Shown in pieces: positions 23,645 through 29,675 of a stretch of DNA of 29,675 nt. The stretch spans positions 1 to 29,675 of the IMG/VR virus record IMGVR_UViG_3300025889_012404; one strand, given 5' to 3'. The position numbers and the translations under genes are program-made. This DNA comes from a virus. The stretch's first letter is position 1. Every line of letters begins with the position of its first letter. The notes beneath the pieces were generated by a model. That model ran no database searches. It saw only the letters and a program-made list of their open reading frames with translations, and was not told the DNA's origin.

Positions 23645-24293
23645 TTTTTAGTTTTTCTGCATATCTTTTGTGTGATTCTTTTCCTGGGTGCAATTTATCT
23701 TCTACCAAGTCATATGTTTCGAACTTTACATCAAACATTTCACTTGGTAAATCTCCGTCCCAAGTTCCCCATATAATTTTATCACGACCAACAAATTTAT
23801 TTACAAAATTATATTGGTGTAAAAAATAAAAATAGTTATTATACTCATTAAAATCTACAAATTCTTTTAATTCCCAAGGTTTATAAACCACTCCATTATC
23901 ATCAAACCAAGTTCTTCTAAAGTAGTGTGGAACCGTAATGATAAATATTTGTCGTCTTGATTCTGGTATGTAAACTTCTGATAAAGTCTTGACTGCGAAA
24001 TCTAAACCTGTTCCACCTGCACCATAATTATAAACTGCTGTGTTTTCTTCTCCGAGTAAATGAGTAAAAGTTTCGGTTTGTTCTACACCCCAACCATAAG
24101 TCCAACTACAACCAAAAGTATAAATTTGTTTTTTAGCATTTGGATTATTGTAAATCGGGTCGTGTTGTCTTCCACCCTCTAATCTACCAAAATTATTTTC
24201 ATAAATATTTAACGCCCTCTCTGACCCATCTTTATTTACCCTATAATTATCATAGTAAAACTTTTCTACATTATATATTGTTTTTTTATCCAT
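23619..24293 (-). CDS. SGNH/GDSL-like hydrolase
   Basis: A 224-residue protein of the SGNH-hydrolase type. TFGCSWTYGWGV (59-70) is the block I nucleophile loop, with Ser63 and a Cys replacing the usual Asp of GDSxTxG. DKLHPGKESHKRYAEKL near the end is block V, giving the Asp199-x-x-His202 pair. A central GAGGTGLDFAV fits the oxyanion region. Members remove acetyl or other ester groups from sugars. No signal peptide is seen, so it is probably cytoplasmic or virion-bound. It overlaps the nucleotidyltransferase-like gene by 8 bases. Confidence 0.75.
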   Translation of the reverse strand: MDKKTIYNVEKFYYDNYRVNKDGSERALNIYENNFGRLEGGRQHDPIYNNPNAKKQIYTFGCSWTYGWGVEQTETFTHLLGEENTAVYNYGAGGTGLDFAVKTLSEVYIPESRRQIFIITVPHYFRRTWFDDNGVVYKPWELKEFVDFNEYNNYFYFLHQYNFVNKFVGRDKIIWGTWDGDLPSEMFDVKFETYDLVEDKLHPGKESHKRYAEKLKNVLRSRFN

Positions 24294-24819
24294 TGAGTAA
24301 TATTGGTTTAGATTTATAATCTCTCGTTAATTGCTTTTTAGTAGGATATGTAAAGTTATATTTGTACAAACCTGTAATGATTTCTTCATAATTATTAATT
24401 TTTTTAATTAATTTATTATTAAGATATAATGAAATACCTATATTTAATTTTTCTACATTAATCGTTTCACTACCTTTTCCAATTCCCCAAGCACTTGGAT
24501 AGTTTTCATAAATGTAAATTGGTTCTGTATTCCAATGTGATATGTCGACTCGTAAACCATACTTTACACCAATAATTCTTGCTTGATACAATAAATTTTT
24601 TATCTCTTGATAGTTAGGTGTTCCGGTCAATATAATATCTACATCATTGGTTTCCCAATCTTCTAAGAATCCACCCGTTAACCAAACTTTATAATTGTTA
24701 ATTTCTGGTAAAGATAAATACTCATCTTTCCAATTATTAAACATTTCTTGAGTTGGTAACCTTTTATTTAGGGTAAATTCTAAGTTACCTATACAAAACT
24801 TATCCTGTTGTTGATTCAA
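24286..24819 (-). CDS. Minimal nucleotidyltransferase-fold protein
   Basis: A 177-residue protein with the pol-beta-type nucleotidyltransferase signature: WLTGGFLEDWETNDVDIIL, with Gly49-Gly50 and Asp59-x-Asp61 as the metal-binding pair, and a third acid, Asp92, in LRVDISHW. The size and lack of other domains resemble minimal nucleotidyltransferases. It starts at TTG (24817-24819); GAGGG about 8 bases upstream supports this, and the next ATG would remove 25 conserved-looking residues. The start lies within the zinc-ribbon gene. The nucleotide and acceptor are unknown. Confidence 0.72.
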   Translation of the reverse strand: MNQQQDKFCIGNLEFTLNKRLPTQEMFNNWKDEYLSLPEINNYKVWLTGGFLEDWETNDVDIILTGTPNYQEIKNLLYQARIIGVKYGLRVDISHWNTEPIYIYENYPSAWGIGKGSETINVEKLNIGISLYLNNKLIKKINNYEEIITGLYKYNFTYPTKKQLTRDYKSKPILLNG

Positions 24820-25048
24820 GACCAGTTCCCTCTAACATCTTTGATGGGACGGTTCCACAATTTCCACAACTAAATACTTGTACTGGAACAATTGCTTCTT
24901 TACCTGTTGGACTCATCAATGCAGATATTTTCTTTAAAAAGAAAGACTGAATAAATGATGCGTTTCCACACTCTTGACATTGAACCGTATCTGCTTTTGA
25001 CATATCTAATTCCACCTGTTTTGGTGGTGCTGGATTTGGATGACTCAT
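24800..25048 (-). CDS. Zinc-ribbon phage protein next to gp44
   Basis: An 82-residue protein with two CxxC knuckles: CQEC at 24-27 and CGNC at 61-64, flanking IQSFFLKKISALMSPTGKEA. Similar small zinc-ribbon proteins occur beside replication genes in T4-like marine phages. The N-terminus is proline-rich. It overlaps the clamp-loader gene by 4 bases, suggesting coupled translation and a job in replication or transcription control. Confidence 0.75.
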   Translation of the reverse strand: MSHPNPAPPKQVELDMSKADTVQCQECGNASFIQSFFLKKISALMSPTGKEAIVPVQVFSCGNCGTVPSKMLEGTGLESTTG

Positions 25049-25968
25049 TTGATACTTCCTATGATTTCTACAAACATAGCCATAATGTTGATTTCTTTAT
25101 CCACTACAACTGCGTCTGATTGTTGATATTTTGATAAAATCAATATACACTCTGCGATATGTCCTGTTCCCCAATCATCAATCGTATCAAACATCAACCT
25201 AAACAAATCCGAAAAGTCTGTAACTTTTGAGTCTGCTAATAATTGTCTAATGTTTTGAAATGATGATTTCTTGTCTTGTGTTTTCAATATATCCAAGACT
25301 TTGGTTTTGTAATCGTTTTGTGTGATTGTGTTTTCATCAATTGTTAATTTACCATTTACAACTTGTCTTTGAGAACCATTGATTACTCGTCTGATATCTG
25401 GATAACCACCATTAACTATGGTTGCGATATCTTTAACATCATACTCAATGTTTTCGTTGTTCAAGATGTTTGCTAAATGTTGTGCGACTTGTTTTCTATC
25501 CGGTGGTATAATCTGAAATGATTGACAACGACTTTGTATCGGGTCAATGATTCTTTCCACATAATTACAAGTCAATATAAAACGACAATTCTTAGAGAAA
25601 GTTTCCATCAAATTACGAAGTGCTGCTTGAGCGTTTGGTGTAATGTAATCACACTCGTCCAAGATAATCACTTTCATATCTTGGAAACCTAATGTTGATG
25701 CGAAGTTCTTTACTTTTTCTCTTACGACATCAACACTATTCTCGTCGGATGCGTTTATGTATAGATAATCACAATCAATATTATTGACCAGTAGTTTGGC
25801 AAGAGTGGTTTTACCAGTTCCTGCCCTACCGAATAAGAGAAGGTGTGGTATATCTCCTGATTCCAAATATACCGACACCTTTGATTTTAAATGGTCATTA
25901 CCGATGTAATTATCTAATTGATTAGGGCGATATTTCTCAACCCAAAGTGAGTGTTTTACACTCTCCAT
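25045..25968 (-). CDS. Sliding-clamp loader ATPase (gp44-like)
   Basis: A 307-residue AAA+ protein of the RFC-small/gp44 type. The Walker A GRAGTGKTT lies at 47-55, Walker B VIILDECD at 100-107, sensor 1 ILTCNY at 131-136 and the family SRC (arginine-finger) motif at 146-148. It begins with HSLWVEKYRPNQLDNYIG, the RFC box II opening. It forms the motor that opens the clamp and places it on primer-template DNA together with gp62. The length matches T4 gp44 (319). The start overlaps the clamp stop by one base. Confidence 0.95.
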   Translation of the reverse strand: MESVKHSLWVEKYRPNQLDNYIGNDHLKSKVSVYLESGDIPHLLLFGRAGTGKTTLAKLLVNNIDCDYLYINASDENSVDVVREKVKNFASTLGFQDMKVIILDECDYITPNAQAALRNLMETFSKNCRFILTCNYVERIIDPIQSRCQSFQIIPPDRKQVAQHLANILNNENIEYDVKDIATIVNGGYPDIRRVINGSQRQVVNGKLTIDENTITQNDYKTKVLDILKTQDKKSSFQNIRQLLADSKVTDFSDLFRLMFDTIDDWGTGHIAECILILSKYQQSDAVVVDKEINIMAMFVEIIGSIK

Positions 25969-26705
25969 TAGTTAACTGCCTGTGTTGATACCAAGAAGTA
26001 TTCTGAATCATAGTTATCGATTGAGAATTTAATTCTTGATAAACCTGCGGAACTAACTTCTAATGTTGCACTTTCACAATCTTTGTTTGCACTTAAGATT
26101 GAAGCGAACATATTTGCATTGAACGAGATTGGTTCAATGTCGGATTGTTTTGTGGTTTCTACTGGAATCGTTACACGATTAGATGCGATTGACGCATAAC
26201 CAATAACGATTTTAGTTTCTCCGTTTTCAGTCAAGATAGTAAAAGTTTCTGCTTCGGATAAAGCACCTTTACCACTAATAAATGTGTTGACAAAATATGG
26301 GTCTACCTTGATACCTAACTCAAATGAATCTGGAAGGTTCTTTAGTGCAGGTGGTGTTGGTATAACTGATAAGTCTGACAACATATATTTAGACTTTGTT
26401 TTTCTTTTTGTATCTTCGAACTCCATTGAAATAAACTTATCTCCTGATTGTGATAGATTTACTTCAATATCATCTCCCAATACTGACAATAATGATGATA
26501 ATTGTCCTGTGTTGTACACACCTAATTCACAAGGTGATAGATGTGAGAACTTACTCAACACTACACTACCCACAACTGACTTATCACCTGAGATAAATCT
26601 TGTTGATAATGAATTGCCGTTTGAAGTCCATTTAGTTGATTTAATTTCTCCACCCAAAGTATATTTTGTGATGAAGTTTGTTAACTGCGATTTGTTCATA
26701 ACCAT
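25968..26705 (-). CDS. Sliding clamp (gp45-like)
   Basis: A 245-residue processivity clamp, slightly longer than T4 gp45 (228). It lacks sharp motifs, as clamps do; the evidence is the length, the repeated two-domain beta pattern, the conserved SKYMLSDLSVIPTPP linker region, the YFLVSTQAVN C-terminal strand and the position between polymerase and clamp loader. A strong Shine-Dalgarno (AGGAGTAA) lies just before the first ATG; a second ATG two codons later has better spacing and could be the real start. The clamp tethers the polymerase and, in T4, also activates late transcription. Confidence 0.88.
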   Translation of the reverse strand: MVMNKSQLTNFITKYTLGGEIKSTKWTSNGNSLSTRFISGDKSVVGSVVLSKFSHLSPCELGVYNTGQLSSLLSVLGDDIEVNLSQSGDKFISMEFEDTKRKTKSKYMLSDLSVIPTPPALKNLPDSFELGIKVDPYFVNTFISGKGALSEAETFTILTENGETKIVIGYASIASNRVTIPVETTKQSDIEPISFNANMFASILSANKDCESATLEVSSAGLSRIKFSIDNYDSEYFLVSTQAVN

Positions 26706-26762
26706 TTACTCCTATTATTTAATTATAAATATAATGTTGTTTTTTGAAAACATAAATTATTT
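26706..26762. promoter_or_regulatory. AT-rich gap before the clamp gene
   Basis: Fifty-seven almost pure A/T bases separate polymerase and clamp genes. In minus-strand sense it reads AACATTATATTTATAATTAA and ends in the clamp Shine-Dalgarno. The T4 late-promoter box TATAAATA is present, but on the plus strand, where there is no gene. An early or middle promoter for the clamp operon may lie here; a clear -35 is not visible. Confidence 0.3.
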
Positions 26763-29246
26763 TTAAAAGAACCTACTCATTGATGTTGTTGTGTCCTCTA
26801 CTCCACCCCAGTCTAATGCTTTGTAAAACATACCAACCTTTTTACTCATAGCTTGTTCATACATTTTGTTATGGTCAATGTAGTTTTTAATTAATTCTAA
26901 AATCTGTGGTGGGTCTTCATAACCTTTGTAAGCTATGGTATCGAATCCAAACTCATTTTCTTTTAAATACACCCACTTGATTTTGTTTCCATTGGTAATC
27001 TTGGAATATCTTTTACCCTCATACCAATAATCAATCAGAGAATTATAATTAATTGCTGCTTTAACGTGAACTGGTGTTCCTTTTTTATACTGAGAAAATG
27101 CGCTTTCAGAATCCTTAACTTCATACTTTCCAATACCTTTTACACCGATTGGATTTGCCATAACATCATAATGTAATGAAGTCATATTTCTTTTAAATAC
27201 TGATATTCTTTCATCAATCTTTTCTTTTGGAACATCTGCCAAAATATCATCTAATACTTTTTGTAGTAAGTCTTTCATAGCGACTGCGAAATTACTTCTA
27301 ATGGTATCCAATCCTTTTACATGCGTTTTGTTTACTTTTCTACCCGCATCATTTATGATTCGTAATCCATATCTTTTCTTTGTAATGAACAATCCTGTTT
27401 TTGCTACCACCTCTTGTTTAATATCAAATACATGCTTGTCTACATTACAAAATTTCTTACCGAAGTAATCATATGATTTATTTAAAAAGTCTTGTACTTC
27501 CGCACATATCTCCATAATTCTTTGTGTCATCATTGTTTCGGTTAGTTCTTGATTAGGGAATCGTTTCTCAATCAATGGAACTGCCGACGCAAAAATAGAG
27601 TCAGTATCGATATAGATAACATAATCGTCGGCTGTTCCGAGTTCTTTATTGTAAAAGTGATTAGTAATTTTTTTACTGAATTTAATTAATTGTTGTCCTG
27701 TTGTGGTGGTGGCTTCTGCATTATCCAAATCATAAAATCTAAATACTGGTAATCCCAATACTCCGTACAACGAGTTCAATACAATCTTTTGAATGTGTTG
27801 TCTTCTATCGAAGTATTGTTCTTTTTCTTTATCACCTTGTTCGTGGAACTTCTTAACAAGTTTTCTCATCTCGACTCTTTCATTGAACCATTTTTCTAAT
27901 AGTGCCGGAATCAATCCTTGTTTGTCTGTTCGATAAATAATACCATTAGAACTAATCGATACATCTGCTTCGTCCAGATATTGTTGTAGTTCTGGTTTAG
28001 TCATCTTACCCATTTCCTTACCTTTTTTATTTAACATTGTGTAAGTTTTCTGAGTTTTGTTATTGATGAATTCTTCCTCGTTCCAACCCGTAACTTTACC
28101 GACTTTAGTTTCTGGTGAAATGTTCAATGAACGAATCACACTCGGATACATTGATGTGATGTCCAAGTCATAAACCCATTTGTGTTTTCCTGCTTGTGGT
28201 TCTTGAACATAAGCACCTGTGAACTTATCATCATTTAATTTCTTTGGTCTTGGTGGTTTGTTAGGTGCCACAACCCCAATCTTTTTTAGATAAACTAATA
28301 TCGCTCCCTCTAACCAACGACTCGACATATTGATATCTTCATAAGGAACATGCCCTAAGTGAGCAATACCACGAGCAATCTCAATAAAATCTAATTTTTT
28401 GTCCAATTCAACCAAGATTTTTACATCTCGAATATTGTAATCAATAAATGTTTGTAAATCATTATCGTATAAATCATTTAGTGTTCCTGTATAATCAACC
28501 TTTTTCATACCGACTTCTACTTCTCCGATATAATCTAATCGATAACTTGATTGTTGAGTAAATGTAAATTGTCTATATAGTTGTAAATAATCTAATGATG
28601 AAACACCAGCTATTGTGTGTTTCTTTTTATATTCTGAATAAATAACTTGTGAAATCGGTGATAAAAGGTTTGCCACTTCTGGGCCCAATACCCTAACCGC
28701 TCTATTATACAAATAAGGAATATCAAAGAACTCCGAGTTCCAACCACTAATAATCGTAGGTCTGATTTCTAAATACTTTTGGAAAAACTGATTTAACATC
28801 TCGTATTCAGTTTCATATATTTCTACAACTTGGTCGTCTTTGGTATAACTTTTTAGTCTGTTTTTTGGGTCAAATACATAAGTGTAATACTTTTCTGAAA
28901 CACTATCATATAGTGCGATTGATGTGATTGGGTTTTGTGCTTTCATCACATCTGGGAATCCCTCAGTTACCTCTACCTCGATATCAAAGAACATAATTCT
29001 ATGACCTGTGGATGCTTCATCTGAATCTCCGTATTGGTCTACTAAAAATCTTGTCATTGGTGGTACATCTGATTCGTGAAGTGTTGGGTCGTCTTTGTCG
29101 AATTGTGTAACTTTCTTTAATCTATCTCCGTATAAAGAAACGTGTTGTCCACTTGGGTGTTTGACATATGCATATTTTCTAAATGGGATTTCTAAATGTC
29201 CACGCTTGTCGTCCCAAATGTGCATTTTCATTTTCTTTATGTCCAA
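26763..29246 (-). CDS. Family B DNA polymerase (gp43-like)
   Basis: A replicative polymerase of 827 residues with 3'-5' proofreading. Exonuclease motifs are FFDIEVEV (Asp88, Glu90), WNSEFFD (about 169-175) and YNIRDV (about 270-275). Polymerase motifs are DLDITSMYPS (A), KIVLNSLYG (B) and YIDTDS (C). It ends TTSMSRFF, a plausible clamp-binding tail. T4 gp43 has 898 residues with its first exonuclease Asp at 112, so the N-terminal domain here is shorter. The frame opens at TTG (29244-29246); ATGs follow at residues 6 and 8. None has a well-spaced Shine-Dalgarno, since the AAGGAG is about 22 bases before the TTG. No intein or split is seen. Confidence 0.96.
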   Translation of the reverse strand: MDIKKMKMHIWDDKRGHLEIPFRKYAYVKHPSGQHVSLYGDRLKKVTQFDKDDPTLHESDVPPMTRFLVDQYGDSDEASTGHRIMFFDIEVEVTEGFPDVMKAQNPITSIALYDSVSEKYYTYVFDPKNRLKSYTKDDQVVEIYETEYEMLNQFFQKYLEIRPTIISGWNSEFFDIPYLYNRAVRVLGPEVANLLSPISQVIYSEYKKKHTIAGVSSLDYLQLYRQFTFTQQSSYRLDYIGEVEVGMKKVDYTGTLNDLYDNDLQTFIDYNIRDVKILVELDKKLDFIEIARGIAHLGHVPYEDINMSSRWLEGAILVYLKKIGVVAPNKPPRPKKLNDDKFTGAYVQEPQAGKHKWVYDLDITSMYPSVIRSLNISPETKVGKVTGWNEEEFINNKTQKTYTMLNKKGKEMGKMTKPELQQYLDEADVSISSNGIIYRTDKQGLIPALLEKWFNERVEMRKLVKKFHEQGDKEKEQYFDRRQHIQKIVLNSLYGVLGLPVFRFYDLDNAEATTTTGQQLIKFSKKITNHFYNKELGTADDYVIYIDTDSIFASAVPLIEKRFPNQELTETMMTQRIMEICAEVQDFLNKSYDYFGKKFCNVDKHVFDIKQEVVAKTGLFITKKRYGLRIINDAGRKVNKTHVKGLDTIRSNFAVAMKDLLQKVLDDILADVPKEKIDERISVFKRNMTSLHYDVMANPIGVKGIGKYEVKDSESAFSQYKKGTPVHVKAAINYNSLIDYWYEGKRYSKITNGNKIKWVYLKENEFGFDTIAYKGYEDPPQILELIKNYIDHNKMYEQAMSKKVGMFYKALDWGGVEDTTTSMSRFF

Positions 29247-29297
29247 GAATATGTTCTGATAAATAACTGACTCCTTTTGTATAACTCTATACTAATA

Positions 29298-29326
29298 AGT
29301 ATAATGATTAAATTTGTAAATGTAAT
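29298..29326 (-). promoter_or_regulatory. Sigma70-like promoter before the polymerase gene
   Basis: In minus-strand sense ATTACA (29321-29326) and TATACT (29298-29303) are separated by exactly 17 bases. They match TTGACA and TATAAT in four or five positions each. It lies about 50 bases upstream of the polymerase start, downstream of the GC-rich hairpin. It would drive the replication operon using host RNA polymerase, as expected of a phage early promoter. Confidence 0.55.
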
Positions 29327-29337
29327 TTATTTTGTTC

Positions 29338-29361
29338 GGAGGCGACATTTCTGCCGCCTCC
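29338..29361. terminator. GC-rich hairpin between receptor and polymerase
   Basis: GGAGGCG (29338-29344) and CGCCTCC (29355-29361) form a perfect 7-base stem with a 10-base loop, the only GC-rich hairpin I saw in the window. It begins 7 bases after the receptor stop. On the plus strand it is followed by TTTTAATT, a good terminator tail; on the minus strand, the direction of the genes, the A-rich side precedes it and the tail is only GAACAAAAT. It most likely ends the receptor transcript, perhaps in both directions. Confidence 0.6.
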
Positions 29362-29367
29362 TTTTAA

Positions 29368-29675
29368 TTAGAAGTTGATTGTCAAACCAACATTAGCATA
29401 TCTTGGTGTTCCCAAGAATACTTCTGCGTTATGTGGTAAGTGTTGTTTACTACCATATCCATTGTATTGACTATTATCAACTGCGTCTTGAACAAATACC
29501 TCATCAAGAACATTAAAGATGTGTCCTGTTAAAGTCATATCTAAGTCATTGATTTTTGGTAATTTGTAAGACATATGTAAGTCAAGTCTTGAGTAACCTG
29601 GGGCTTCCCAAACTTGAGCTCTGTCTGCGTCAGCGTCTGACCCGTCAAATTCACGAGCAGATGGTGACCAGTCTG
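29368..29675 (-). CDS. TonB-dependent receptor, 3' end only
   Basis: The frame is open from the right edge to TAA at 29368-29370 and gives the last 101 residues. GYSRLDLHMSYKLP, GHIFNVLDEVFVQDA (the NxxD turn), HNAEVFLGTPRYANVGLTINF are the typical final barrel strands of TonB-dependent receptors, ending in an aromatic Phe as outer-membrane barrel proteins do. The family imports siderophores, vitamins or glycans. The 95 bases at the window edge are about 54% GC by hand count (51 of 95), richer than the neighbouring phage genes, though the rest of the fragment is near 33%. Start and plug domain are outside the window. Confidence 0.85.
   Translation of the reverse strand, partial: DWSPSAREFDGSDADADRAQVWEAPGYSRLDLHMSYKLPKINDLDMTLTGHIFNVLDEVFVQDAVDNSQYNGYGSKQHLPHNAEVFLGTPRYANVGLTINF

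Noticed and set aside
26724-26731. TATAAATA, the T4 late-promoter box, on the plus strand before the clamp gene
   Set aside because: There is no plus-strand gene downstream, and the gap is nearly all A/T, so a match by chance is likely. A similar plus-strand match at 18080-18087 was rejected for the same reason.
26284-26766. A 160-codon open frame on the plus strand
   Set aside because: It lies wholly antisense to the sliding clamp, has no ribosome site or family motif, and its length is explained by the biased codon use of the clamp gene.
26763-29246. Possible intein in the DNA polymerase
   Set aside because: Motifs A, B and C are uninterrupted and correctly spaced, and the length is below that of T4 gp43. 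The Hint domains belong to a different gene.
1-29675. Integrated prophage with attachment sites
   Set aside because: No integrase, repeated att-like sequence or tRNA was seen. The only host-like segment is at the right edge, which is not enough to define a junction.

Overview
The window looks like one arm of a large tailed-phage genome of the T4-like superfamily from a low-GC, probably marine, bacterial host. The evidence is a recognisable T4-type replisome: family B DNA polymerase (gp43), sliding clamp (gp45), clamp-loader ATPase (gp44) and the small clamp-loader subunit (gp62). Other phage-typical traits are very dense packing, 4-17 base overlaps between genes, zinc-ribbon and ribbon-helix-helix small proteins, and many glycan-modifying genes. 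Every gene I can support is on the minus strand, so the text is read from high to low coordinates. The exception to the viral picture is the far right edge (29368-29675), which holds the 3' end of a TonB-dependent outer-membrane receptor. That gene is either carried by the virus or is host DNA at a junction or misassembly.

Layout, in transcription order. (1) Partial TonB receptor, a GC-rich hairpin and a sigma70-like promoter (29298-29675). (2) DNA polymerase, clamp, clamp loader and a zinc-ribbon protein (24800-29246). (3) A 7-kb cargo block (18098-24819): nucleotidyltransferase-like protein, SGNH-like esterase, GNAT acetyltransferase, an 892-residue protein with four tandem Hint (intein/hedgehog-type) domains, three 2-oxoglutarate/Fe(II) oxygenases in a row, and a sulfotransferase-like protein. 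(4) gp62, a DUF1599/Nmad1-like protein, a PD-(D/E)XK nuclease with a possible Fe-S cluster, an unknown, a SLOG-family protein and a ribbon-helix-helix protein (15291-18061). (5) Two GT-B glycosyltransferases, a zinc-finger protein and an unknown (11584-15281). (6) A sugar-nucleotide and glycan block (485-11587): GT2 enzyme, NAD epimerase, a CMP-sugar synthetase/aldolase fusion, a DUF115/sialyltransferase-like protein, a GT-A-like protein, GDP-mannose 4,6-dehydratase, a Gfo/Idh/MocA-FAD oxidoreductase fusion, a glycosyltransferase-methyltransferase fusion, a GT-B-like protein and another GT2 enzyme. (7) A 54-residue protein, an Smr-domain protein and the start of a small membrane protein at the left edge.

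Functionally, the right third copies DNA. The rest seems devoted to making and attaching unusual sugars and to post-translational or glycan modification (hydroxylation, sulfation, acetylation, self-processing Hint domains). Three of the glycan enzymes are two-domain fusions. The most distinctive points are the four-Hint protein upstream of three hydroxylases, and the fusion of a CMP-nonulosonate-type synthetase to a DRE-TIM metal-dependent aldolase, which could be a compact alternative route to a CMP-activated keto-sugar.

There is no gene-free stretch over 300 bases; the longest gap is about 120 bases (29247-29367). I saw no tRNA, CRISPR array, insertion sequence, integrase or attachment site. 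All family calls come from reading motifs by eye; no database search was run.
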